From positions 1 through 11,182 of the forward strand of contig JAEWUY010000081.1 of assembly GCA_023396795.1 (NCBI GenBank): a stretch of 11,182 bases of DNA, given 5' to 3'. The position numbers were made by a program, and so were the translations under genes. Shown here piece by piece: positions 5,505 to 11,182 of this stretch (position 1 is its first letter; each line of letters begins with the position of its first letter). Below the pieces are notes generated by a model, which was not told where the DNA came from, ran no database searches, and saw only the letters and a program-made list of their open reading frames with translations. The DNA comes from Bacillota bacterium (GTDB lineage: Bacteria; Bacillota_I; Bacilli_A; RFN20; CAG-826).

Positions 5505-5879
5505 ATGGTTCAAAATGAAACAAATCTCATCGTTGCCGATAATTCCGGGGCTAAAAGCGTCCGTATCTTCCGTCTGTATGGCGGTGGTAATCGCAAGTCC
5601 TCATCGATTGGCGACATCGTCTTGTGTGCTGTCAAAAGTGCCATCCCGAATGGGAAAGTAAAAAAAGGCGACATCGTTCGTGGCGTCATTGTCAGAACAA
5701 AGTATCCAATAAATCGGGCCGATGGTTCAACCATTAGCTTCGATGATAATGCCATCGTCCTCGTCAACGAAGACGGCGCCCCACTTGGAACTCGCGTTTT
5801 TGGTCCTGTGGCCCGCGAGCTACGTGAAAAGGGTGAAGGATTCATGAAAATCGTCTCCTTGGCTCCCGAAGTATTATAA
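5505..5879 (+). CDS. rplN: 50S ribosomal protein L14
   Basis: L14 lies on the 50S interface and forms bridges to 16S rRNA; it is also where RsfS binds. Family landmarks are LIVADNSGAKSVRIFRLYGG, then the VKKGDIVRGVIVRTKYPINR segment, FDDNAIVLVN, GTRVFGPVARELR and FMKIVSLAPEVL at the C-terminus. It is 124 aa instead of the usual 122, because the normally short turn before FMKIVSL reads REKGEGF with an apparent two-residue insertion (residues about 110-112). The SD sequence TAGGAG (5491-5496) includes the rpsQ stop. Its own TAA stop overlaps the rplX SD sequence. Confidence 0.97.
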   Translation: MVQNETNLIVADNSGAKSVRIFRLYGGGNRKSSSIGDIVLCAVKSAIPNGKVKKGDIVRGVIVRTKYPINRADGSTISFDDNAIVLVNEDGAPLGTRVFGPVARELREKGEGFMKIVSLAPEVL

Positions 5880-5883
5880 GGAG
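5878..5883 (+). promoter_or_regulatory. Ribosome-binding site that decides the rplX start
   Basis: AAGGAG overlaps the rplN TAA stop. It also covers the first base of an in-frame GTG at 5883, so that GTG cannot use it. The ATG at 5892 is eight bases downstream, at ideal spacing, and gives the canonical L24 N-terminus MRIKKGDKV. Confidence 0.85.
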
Positions 5884-5891
5884 TGAACACC

Positions 5892-6200
5892 ATGAGAATT
5901 AAAAAAGGTGATAAAGTCATCGTCATCTCCGGAGGCGATAAAGGAAAAGAAGGCATCGTTCAAGCTGTCTTTCCAAAAACGCATAAGGTCGTTGTCGAAG
6001 GCGTCAACGTTCACAAAAAGCATCGTAAGCCGACACAAAAAACGCCCGAAGGGTCCATCGTTGAAATATATGTCCCCATCGACGTCTCGAATGTCGCTCT
6101 CATCGATCCCAAAACAAAAAAAGCCACACGCGTGACCTATAAAGTAGAAAAGGACAAAAAAGTCCGGATCGCTAAGGCCAGCGGTGTCAAACTTGATTAA
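5892..6200 (+). CDS. rplX: 50S ribosomal protein L24
   Basis: L24 (102 aa from this start) is an assembly initiator binding the 5' part of 23S rRNA and sits near the tunnel exit. The N-terminal KOW motif is clear: KKGDKVIVISGGDKGKEG (4-21) followed by the hydrophobic strand VVVEGVNV and HKKHRKPTQKTPEGSIVEIY. A possible GTG start at 5883 was rejected because it lies inside the SD sequence, and family members begin MxIKKGD. The stop TAA leads into the perfect SD sequence of rplE. The C-terminus is basic and ordinary, with no extension. Confidence 0.97.
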   Translation: MRIKKGDKVIVISGGDKGKEGIVQAVFPKTHKVVVEGVNVHKKHRKPTQKTPEGSIVEIYVPIDVSNVALIDPKTKKATRVTYKVEKDKKVRIAKASGVKLD

Positions 6201-6215
6201 AGGAGGTAGCTAAGT

Positions 6216-7037
6216 ATGGAAGAAGAAAAGAAATCTGTAGCCCCAAAAGCTACCACAACCAAAAAAGCGACTGCTTCAAAACCAGCCGCAAAAAAACCTG
6301 CTGTCAAAGCGGAAGCCAAGCCAGCTGTTGTTCAAGAAGAAAAAGTCGCTCAAGAAGCTAAACCAGCCGCGGTCAATGAACCCAAGGTTGTTAAAGAAGA
6401 AAAAGCGGCAAAGGTTGAAACTAAGAAAGCTCCAAAAGAACCTTCAGTAGTAGAAACAAAAAAAGAGGCCCCTAAAGCCCCGGCTAAAGTTAAAGTCGTT
6501 CACCGTCTTAAAGACAAGTATCAGCAAGTTGTTCTTCCTAAATTGATGGCCAAATACAATTACACCTCAGTTATGGAAACCCCGCGCTTAGAAAAAATCG
6601 TTGTTAACGTCGGTGTCGGTGATGCTATCATCAACGCCAAAGTTCTTGATGATTCCGTTCGTGAATTGCGGGAAATTGCTGGTCAACAACCAGTTATTAC
6701 TAAAGCCAAAAAATCAATCGCTAACTTCAAATTAAGAGAAGGACAATCGATTGGTTGCAAAGTCACTTTACGTGGCTTGAGAATGTACGACTTCCTCGAT
6801 AAACTCGTTTCTATCGCTTTGCCCCGCGTCCGCGACTTTCGTGGCGTGAGCCGCAATGCTTTCGATGGTCATGGTAACTATACCTTGGGCGTCAAAGAGC
6901 AATTGATCTTCCCCGAAATCGATTACGATAAGGTTAACAAGATTCGCGGTATGGATATCGTAATTGTTACCACGGCGCGTAACGATGATGAAGCGTTTAC
7001 GTTACTTACGGAACTGGGAATGCCGTTCCGCAAATAA
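6216..7037 (+). CDS. rplE: 50S ribosomal protein L5 with ~95-residue low-complexity N-terminal extension
   Basis: L5 binds 5S rRNA in the central protuberance and contacts S13 and P-site tRNA. The core (about 96-273, 178 aa, full family length) shows HRLKDKYQ, PVITKAKKSIANFKLREGQ, LPRVRDFRGVSRNAFDGHGN and EQLIFPEIDYDKVNKIRGMD. Ahead of it lie about 95 residues made mostly of Lys, Ala, Pro, Glu and Val in loose KPA/EEK-type repeats, with no aromatic residue or cysteine, probably disordered. The start at 6216 has a consensus SD sequence, AAAGGAGGT (6199-6207). No ATG, GTG or TTG is available just before the core, and the next Met is already inside it. Family L5 is normally about 180 aa, so the extension is a clear departure. 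Confidence 0.96.
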   Translation: MEEEKKSVAPKATTTKKATASKPAAKKPAVKAEAKPAVVQEEKVAQEAKPAAVNEPKVVKEEKAAKVETKKAPKEPSVVETKKEAPKAPAKVKVVHRLKDKYQQVVLPKLMAKYNYTSVMETPRLEKIVVNVGVGDAIINAKVLDDSVRELREIAGQQPVITKAKKSIANFKLREGQSIGCKVTLRGLRMYDFLDKLVSIALPRVRDFRGVSRNAFDGHGNYTLGVKEQLIFPEIDYDKVNKIRGMDIVIVTTARNDDEAFTLLTELGMPFRK

Positions 7038-7051
7038 AAGGAGGATGTAAC

Positions 7052-7237
7052 ATGGCAAAAACAAGTCAAAAGGTCCGCTGGGCGCGACCACAAAAATTCA
7101 AGGTCCGCGAATACACCCGTTGTGTCCGTTGCGGTCGTCCTCACGCTGTTTATTCAAAATTCAAATTATGCCGTATTTGCCTGCGCGAATTAGCCTATAA
7201 AGGCGAAATCCCAGGTCTTAAGAAGTCAAGCTGGTAA
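7052..7237 (+). CDS. rpsZ: 30S ribosomal protein S14, zinc-binding type
   Basis: S14 helps assemble the 30S head. This is the short zinc-ribbon form (61 aa): Cys24-x2-Cys27-x12-Cys40-x2-Cys43 in CVRCGRPHAV and KLCRICLRELAYKG, ending GLKKSSW. In many Bacillota a second, Cys-free long paralog is kept elsewhere and induced under zinc limitation; this window cannot show whether one exists. The position between rplE and rpsH is canonical. SD AAAGGAGG (7037-7044) follows the rplE stop. The gene is called rpsZ, rpsN or rpsN1 depending on species. Confidence 0.97.
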   Translation: MAKTSQKVRWARPQKFKVREYTRCVRCGRPHAVYSKFKLCRICLRELAYKGEIPGLKKSSW

Positions 7238-7251
7238 AGGAGGAAAGAAAC

Positions 7252-7644
7252 ATGATGACAGATCCAATTGCAGCGATGCTTACGACAATTCGTAATGCTA
7301 ATCAGCTGCGCTACGATAGTGTTACCGTTCCTTCAAGCAAAATGAAGGTTGAAATTGCTAAAATTTTGCTCGAAGAAGGTTTTATCCTCGACTACAAAGT
7401 CAACGGCGATAAGAAAAAAGAATTAACACTTACATTAAAATATTCCGCGAGCAAAGAACGTGTCATTTCCGGTTTGAAACGTATTTCCAAACCTGGTCTT
7501 CGCGTCACTGTTGGCGGCGACAAATTGCCCCGTGTCTTAAGAGGACTTGGCATCGCAATTATTTCAACGAGTAAAGGAGTCATGAGTGACAAAAAAGCCC
7601 GGGCACTAGGTGTCGGCGGTGAAGTTGTTGCTTATGTGTGGTAA
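7252..7644 (+). CDS. rpsH: 30S ribosomal protein S8
   Basis: S8 (130 aa) is a primary 16S rRNA binder in the 30S platform and, in E. coli, the translational repressor of the spc operon. Motifs: MTDPIAAMLTTIRNANQ at the start, then SSKMKVEIAKILLEEGF, and the C-terminal signature STSKGVMSDKKARALGVGGE followed by VVAYVW. Two adjacent ATGs (7252, 7255) are possible; the first has the better spacing to AAAGGAGG (7236-7243). The stop is only five bases before the rplF ATG, which lacks a good SD sequence of its own. Confidence 0.98.
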   Translation: MMTDPIAAMLTTIRNANQLRYDSVTVPSSKMKVEIAKILLEEGFILDYKVNGDKKKELTLTLKYSASKERVISGLKRISKPGLRVTVGGDKLPRVLRGLGIAIISTSKGVMSDKKARALGVGGEVVAYVW

Positions 7645-7646
7645 TC
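7637..7646 (+). promoter_or_regulatory. Weak, degenerate ribosome-binding site of rplF
   Basis: Upstream of the rplF ATG there is no GGAGG. The stretch TGTGGTAATC overlapping the end of rpsH keeps only scattered matches to the anti-SD complement GGAGGTGATC (7 of 10). All neighbouring genes have strong sites, so rplF probably depends on ribosomes finishing rpsH. This is inference from spacing and sequence. Confidence 0.4.
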
Positions 7647-7649
7647 AAT

Positions 7650-8195
7650 ATGTCACGAATTGGCTATAAAGTTATCGATCTCCCAAGTGCCGTGACGGTT
7701 AACGTCAATAACGGCGTGGCCCTTGTCAAAGGACCAAAAGGCAGCCTTGAAGTTAAGGTGCCAGCTTCAATTACTTTAAAAATTGAAGGTGCTTTGATTC
7801 ACGTTTCGCGTGAAAACGAAGAAAGACAAACTAAAGAAAACCACGGAACATTCCGGGCCCTTCTTCATAACGCCATCGTTGGTGTTTCGGAAGGTTTTTC
7901 CAAAACATTAGAAATCGTCGGTATCGGTTATCGTGCGGCGATGAAAGGCGAAAACCTTGTTCTAAACATTGGTTTTGCTCATGACGTTATTATTACCCCT
8001 GATGCTGGTGTCAAAATTACTTGTAAAACGGCCAATATCCTCATTATTGAAGGTATTGATCGTCAAGCTGTCGGTCAAACTGCGGCTCGTATTCGCGAAG
8101 TTCGCAAACCTGAACCTTACGGCGGAAAAGGCATTAAGTATCAAGGCGAGCATATTATTCGCAAGGAAGGCAAGCGCGCTAGCGCCAAGAAGTAG
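7650..8195 (+). CDS. rplF: 50S ribosomal protein L6
   Basis: L6 binds 23S rRNA near the sarcin-ricin loop and the factor-binding site. It is 181 aa from this ATG, with the two-domain family pattern: MSRIGYKVIDLPSAV at the start, VKGPKGSLEVKVP (27-39), GVSEGFSKTLEIVGIGYRA (78-96), and the signature PEPYGGKGIKYQGE (154-167). An in-frame GTG at 7638 would add four residues and overlap the end of rpsH, but the family begins MSRIG, so the ATG is preferred. It is the only gene here without a clear SD sequence. The tail RKEGKRASAKK is basic and ordinary. Confidence 0.97.
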   Translation: MSRIGYKVIDLPSAVTVNVNNGVALVKGPKGSLEVKVPASITLKIEGALIHVSRENEERQTKENHGTFRALLHNAIVGVSEGFSKTLEIVGIGYRAAMKGENLVLNIGFAHDVIITPDAGVKITCKTANILIIEGIDRQAVGQTAARIREVRKPEPYGGKGIKYQGEHIIRKEGKRASAKK

Positions 8196-8207
8196 TGGAG
8201 GTCAGGT

Positions 8208-8564
8208 ATGATTAAAAAATTATCAAAAAACGTTGTCCGTCAAAGACGGCATGCTCGTGTCCGGGCAAAAGTTTCCGGAACTACAGAAAGTCCACGCCTC
8301 TGCGTTTATCGCTCTAATGCCAACATCGAGGCGCAAGTCATTGATGATGTCAAAGGTGTGACCTTGGCCCATGCTTCTTCTGTTGTTCTTAAACTTGCCA
8401 ACGGCGGAAACGTCGAGGCTGCTAGTTTAGTCGGAGAAGCCATTGCTAAAACTGCTCTTGAAAAGAACATTAAAAAAGTGGTCTTCGATCGTGGTGGTTA
8501 TTCCTATCATGGCCGGGTTAAAGCCCTCGCTGAAGCGGCTCGTAAAGCCGGATTAGATTTTTAA
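8208..8564 (+). CDS. rplR: 50S ribosomal protein L18
   Basis: L18 (118 aa, normal length) binds 5S rRNA with L5 in the central protuberance. Landmarks: basic N-terminus with RRHARVRAKVSGTTESPRLC, then VYRSNANIEAQVIDDVKGVT, a helix with VGEAIAKTALEKNIKKVVFD, and RGGYSYHGRVKALAEAARKA before GLDF. The SD sequence TGGAGGT (8196-8202) sits directly after the rplF TAG stop, six bases before the ATG. The stop overlaps the rpsE SD sequence. Nothing odd in this gene. Confidence 0.98.
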   Translation: MIKKLSKNVVRQRRHARVRAKVSGTTESPRLCVYRSNANIEAQVIDDVKGVTLAHASSVVLKLANGGNVEAASLVGEAIAKTALEKNIKKVVFDRGGYSYHGRVKALAEAARKAGLDF

Positions 8565-8575
8565 GGAGAATAAAC

Positions 8576-9199
8576 ATGGAAGAAAAAGAATTAACTGGCG
8601 TCGCTGAAACAGTCGAAGCCCCAGAAGCTACTCCTGAAAAATCACAATCTAATCCCCAACGCACTCCTCGTCCGCGTGGCCCTCGCCCCCAAGGCGAACG
8701 TCGTCCTGGAGGACGTGGTCGTAACCCCCGTTTTAGAGAAGAAAAAGAATACGAAGAACGTGTTGTCAGCGTCAATCGCGTCAGCAAAACCGTTAAAGGT
8801 GGTCGCAAAATGCGTTTCTCCGTTCTCGTTGTCATCGGTAATGGTAAAGGCAAATATGGTTTTGCGATTGGCAAAGCCGCTGAAGTCCCCGATGCCATTA
8901 AAAAAGCCTTTGAAAAAGCTCGTAGTAATACTTTTGAAATCAAAACCTCAAAAGGCGATACCATCGCTCATGAGATTGTTGGCAAATTTGGAGCTTGTAG
9001 TGTTTTTCTAAAACCCGCAACCGAAGGTACTGGTATTATTGCTGGTGGCCCGGTGCGTGCTATTCTTGAATTAGCCGGTATCCGTAACGTTTATTCAAAA
9101 GTTTATGGTAGCCCTGCTCCTATTAATATCATTCGCGCCACGCATTCTGGTTTAAGCAATCTTAAATCATATGCGAAGGTCAAAGAATTACGCAAATAA
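8576..9199 (+). CDS. rpsE: 30S ribosomal protein S5 with Arg/Pro/Gly-rich N-terminal extension
   Basis: S5 is a 30S body protein at the mRNA entry site, involved in decoding accuracy. The core begins near residue 57: ERVVSVNRVSKTVKGGRKMR (61-80), VIGNGKGKYGFAIGKAAEVP, then the second domain GPVRAILELAGIRNVYSKVY and INIIRATHSGLSNL. The protein is 207 aa against about 165 in Bacillus. Residues 1-28 are acidic and Pro/Ala-rich, and 29-54 are Arg, Pro and Gly-rich (RTPRPRGPRPQG and GGRGRNPRFR). SD AAGGAG (8563-8568) is seven bases upstream and the next Met is inside the core, so the extension is translated. The gene that normally follows, rpmD, is missing. Confidence 0.97.
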   Translation: MEEKELTGVAETVEAPEATPEKSQSNPQRTPRPRGPRPQGERRPGGRGRNPRFREEKEYEERVVSVNRVSKTVKGGRKMRFSVLVVIGNGKGKYGFAIGKAAEVPDAIKKAFEKARSNTFEIKTSKGDTIAHEIVGKFGACSVFLKPATEGTGIIAGGPVRAILELAGIRNVYSKVYGSPAPINIIRATHSGLSNLKSYAKVKELRK

Positions 9200-9216
9200 C
9201 CTGGAGGTATGAACAC

Positions 9217-9657
9217 ATGAAGTTACATGAATTAGAATACGCCGAAGGCGCTAGAACTGCTCATTACCGCAAAGGTCGTGGCATTGGTTCTGGAAATGGT
9301 AAGACATCTGGTAAAGGCCATAAAGGTCAAAAATCTCGATCCGGTGGACTTAAGGCCCCAGGCTTCGAAGGTGGTCAAAACCCCATCTATCGTCGTTTAC
9401 CGAAATTTGGTTTTACAAACATTAACCGTGTCGATTTTGCTAGCGTTAACGTCGAAAGACTTAACGCCTTTGAAGATGGAAGCGTCGTTACTGCGGCTCT
9501 TCTTGTTGAAAAAGGCATCGTCCGCAAAGAATATAGCGGTCTTAAAATTCTCGGCGGTGGTAAATTAACGAAGAAACTCACGGTCCAAGCCAACAAGTTT
9601 TCGAAGTCCGCCCAAGCTGCGATTGAAAGCGCTGGTGGCACAGTCGAGGTAATTTAA
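9217..9657 (+). CDS. rplO: 50S ribosomal protein L15
   Basis: L15 (146 aa, normal length) is a late-assembly 50S protein with a long basic N-terminal arm threading through 23S rRNA. Pattern: MKLHELEYAEGARTAHYRKG, then the glycine-rich arm GRGIGSGNGKTSGKGHKGQK (20-39) and SRSGG, followed by GFEGGQNPIYRRLPKFGF. The SD sequence GGAGG (9203-9207) is nine bases from this ATG. An ATG at 9209 lies only one base after it and opens a three-codon frame ending in TGA at 9220, so it is not the start. It follows rpsE after 17 bases, with no room for L30. Confidence 0.98.
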   Translation: MKLHELEYAEGARTAHYRKGRGIGSGNGKTSGKGHKGQKSRSGGLKAPGFEGGQNPIYRRLPKFGFTNINRVDFASVNVERLNAFEDGSVVTAALLVEKGIVRKEYSGLKILGGGKLTKKLTVQANKFSKSAQAAIESAGGTVEVI

Positions 9658-9658
9658 A

Positions 9659-11023
9659 ATGAAGAAGCTGATCGCTGTCTTCAAGAATAAGGAAATTGTC
9701 AGTCGCATTTTCTTCACGATCATGATTTTGTTCGTGATCCGCATCGGCGCGGCGATTACCGTTCCCGGAGTAACCGTTAGCGAAGAGTTATCCAAAGCTT
9801 TAGAAACAGCCAACATGATCTCGATGATGGACATGCTTGGCGGTGGAGCTTTATCGAATTTCTCGGTCTTCGCTTTAGGAGTGAGCCCTTATATCACGGC
9901 CGGAATTATCATTCAGCTTCTCTCGAAAGACGTTTTGCCAGCCTTGACCGAACTTACAAAGCAAGGTCAATATGGTCGCAAAAAGTCCGAGATGGCCACC
10001 CGCTATCTCACCCTTTTGCTCGGAGCTGTTCAAGCCTATGGCATTATTAAAACCATGGAAAACAGTTCGTATATTACAATCAACATGGATTTGACCTTCT
10101 GGACGTATGCCTATATTGTTACCATCATTCTCGCTGGAGCAATGCTGACAATGTGGCTCGGCGATCAAATCACTGCCAAAGGATTAGGCAATGGCATTTC
10201 TGTCATTATTTTTGCTGGTATTGTTCGCAATCTTCCTATTCAAATAACGACTGCTTATCGTAAGTGGGTCGAAATGAATATGGGACACGGCACGAACGAA
10301 CTAGTTAAAGGTGCGTTCCAGTTTGGCATTTATATCTTAGCTTTTATTCTGATTATTGCCTTTGTTGTCTTCATTGAACTATCAAAGCGCAAAATCCCCG
10401 TTCAACATTCGGGTAAAAGTGGCGGTCAAGGACAATCGATGTCCAAAGCCTCTTTCCTCCCCATCAAGCTTAACTCATCTGGAGTTATTCCTGTCATCTT
10501 TGCCAGCTCGATTTTAATGGCCCCATCGGTAATTGCTAGCTTTGTTAGCACAAATACGGATGCGGCATGGCTTAAAATCTTCTCGTATAGCGAAATGACA
10601 CAAATGCCAGGCGTTAATGATACGACTTGGGGCATGCCGTGGGGACTACTTTTATATTTAGTTCTCATTGTTGTCTTCTGCTTCTTTTACGCCAATATGC
10701 AAATTTCCCCAGAAACGTTGGCTGACAACTTCCGTAAAAACGGCAGCTATATTCCCGGTATTCGTCCTGGTTTAGAAACTGAACGTTATGTCAAGAAAGT
10801 TGTAAACCGCGTCACCGTCATGGGCGCAATCGCCTTGGCGTTCATCGCTGCTTTACCAGTCGTATTAACTTTAAGTGGCATCTTTGGTGAGAGTTCAAGT
10901 CTTGCCATTGGTGGTACAGGCTTAATCATCGTCGCGGGTGTAGCTATTGAAATCAATAACCAAATCGATGGCCTTCTAGCTGGAAAAAGCTTTGAAGAAG
11001 CCTCGCAAGGAGCAAGACGATGA
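9659..11023 (+). CDS. secY: Preprotein translocase channel subunit SecY
   Basis: SecY is the membrane channel of the Sec translocon, working with SecE, SecG and SecA to export and insert proteins. About ten membrane segments are visible, near residues 14-36, 68-89, 115-133, 148-167, 177-194, 219-241, 273-292, 326-346, 382-403 and 415-433. A plug-like stretch (about 55-67) precedes the second. Family signatures: GVSPYITAGIIIQLL (74-88), GDQITAKGLGNGISVIIFAG (168-187), KRKIPVQHSGK (243-253) and NFRKNGSYIPGIRPG (357-371). The 454 aa are slightly above the usual 430. The SD sequence GAGGT (9646-9650) lies in rplO. TGA is the stop and overlaps the adk start (ATGA). Confidence 0.98.
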   Translation: MKKLIAVFKNKEIVSRIFFTIMILFVIRIGAAITVPGVTVSEELSKALETANMISMMDMLGGGALSNFSVFALGVSPYITAGIIIQLLSKDVLPALTELTKQGQYGRKKSEMATRYLTLLLGAVQAYGIIKTMENSSYITINMDLTFWTYAYIVTIILAGAMLTMWLGDQITAKGLGNGISVIIFAGIVRNLPIQITTAYRKWVEMNMGHGTNELVKGAFQFGIYILAFILIIAFVVFIELSKRKIPVQHSGKSGGQGQSMSKASFLPIKLNSSGVIPVIFASSILMAPSVIASFVSTNTDAAWLKIFSYSEMTQMPGVNDTTWGMPWGLLLYLVLIVVFCFFYANMQISPETLADNFRKNGSYIPGIRPGLETERYVKKVVNRVTVMGAIALAFIAALPVVLTLSGIFGESSSLAIGGTGLIIVAGVAIEINNQIDGLLAGKSFEEASQGARR

Positions 11024-11182
11024 ATATTATTTTAATGGGTCCGCCAGGTGCGGGCAAAGGCACGCAAGCTAAGCGCTTGATAGCTAAGTATGATATACCA
11101 CATATTTCCACAGGAGATATGTTTCGCGAAGCGATGAAGCAGGGCACTGAGCTCGGCTTACTCGCTAAGCAGTATATAGATG
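11020..11182 (+). CDS. adk: Adenylate kinase, N-terminal part (runs off the window)
   Basis: Adenylate kinase balances ATP + AMP with 2 ADP in the cytoplasm. The 54 visible residues contain the P-loop GPPGAGKGTQ (7-16) and the AMP-binding segment HISTGDMFREAM (28-39), with Thr31, Gly32 and Arg36 in place. The ATG is at 11020 and shares ATGA with the secY stop, with AAGGAG (11007-11012) seven bases upstream, so translation is likely coupled to secY. Placement directly after secY is the standard order in Bacillota, where map and infA usually follow. The C-terminal part, including any lid zinc site, is outside the window. Confidence 0.96.
   Translation, partial: MNIILMGPPGAGKGTQAKRLIAKYDIPHISTGDMFREAMKQGTELGLLAKQYID

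Noticed and set aside
5883..5891. GTG start adding three residues to L24
   Set aside because: The GTG overlaps the SD sequence, while the ATG at 5892 has ideal spacing and gives the family N-terminus.
7638..7649. GTG start adding four residues to L6
   Set aside because: It lies inside the rpsH coding sequence, and L6 proteins begin MSRIG, matching the ATG at 7650.
9209..9220. Three-codon frame ATG AAC ACA TGA between rpsE and rplO
   Set aside because: Its ATG is one base from the GGAGG ribosome-binding site, too close for initiation, and it is far too short to be a relic that could be assigned to rpmD.
11021..11023. Mycoplasma-type code (TGA as Trp)
   Set aside because: Trp residues are encoded by TGG, and TGA serves as the secY stop in a standard ATGA overlap with adk, so the standard bacterial code fits.
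1..11182. A new mobile, defence, CRISPR or biosynthetic system
   Set aside because: Every gene is a recognised core ribosomal, translocon or nucleotide-metabolism gene in the canonical order, and no direct-repeat arrays, transposase or tRNA genes were seen. The novelty is limited to protein extensions, one missing gene and possible RNA regulation.

Overview
The window is a nearly complete S10-spc ribosomal protein operon from a low-to-moderate-GC Gram-positive bacterium. All genes are on the + strand: rpsJ, rplC, rplD, rplW, rplB, rpsS, rplV, rpsC, rplP, rpmC, rpsQ, rplN, rplX, rplE, rpsZ (zinc-type S14), rpsH, rplF, rplR, rpsE, rplO, secY and the first 54 codons of adk. The gene order is the Bacillus-type order except that rpmD (L30), normally between rpsE and rplO, is missing.

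Lineage (inference): the strong AAGGAGG ribosome-binding sites, the four-Cys S14 and the Bacilli-like protein sequences point to Bacillota. The missing L30 and the Ala/Lys/Pro/Glu-rich tails on several ribosomal proteins recall Erysipelotrichia and the Mollicutes-related, often uncultured, Bacilli orders. The code looks standard: every Trp I checked is TGG, and TGA is used as the secY stop. Stop codons are TAA in 15 genes, TAG in 5 and TGA in 1. I cannot name a genus.

Layout: positions 1-145 hold a non-coding leader with a possible -10 box, a long imperfect hairpin (45-66 pairing with 83-102), a small hairpin (113-127) and the rpsJ ribosome-binding site. Positions 146-11182 are almost wall-to-wall coding. 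The longest internal gap is 29 nt (rplW-rplB), several junctions overlap, and many Shine-Dalgarno (SD) sequences share bases with the preceding stop codon or last sense codons. No internal rho-independent terminator was seen, so one long polycistronic mRNA is likely. There is no stretch over 300 nt without a gene.

The genes jointly supply large- and small-subunit proteins, followed by the SecY translocon channel and adenylate kinase. The window is a core housekeeping region and I see no new mobile, defence or biosynthetic system. The points worth a second look are the missing rpmD, the ~95-residue low-complexity N-terminal extension of L5 (with smaller extensions on L22, L23, S5, S17 and L3), two substitutions at RNA-contacting positions of S3, and the structured leader.
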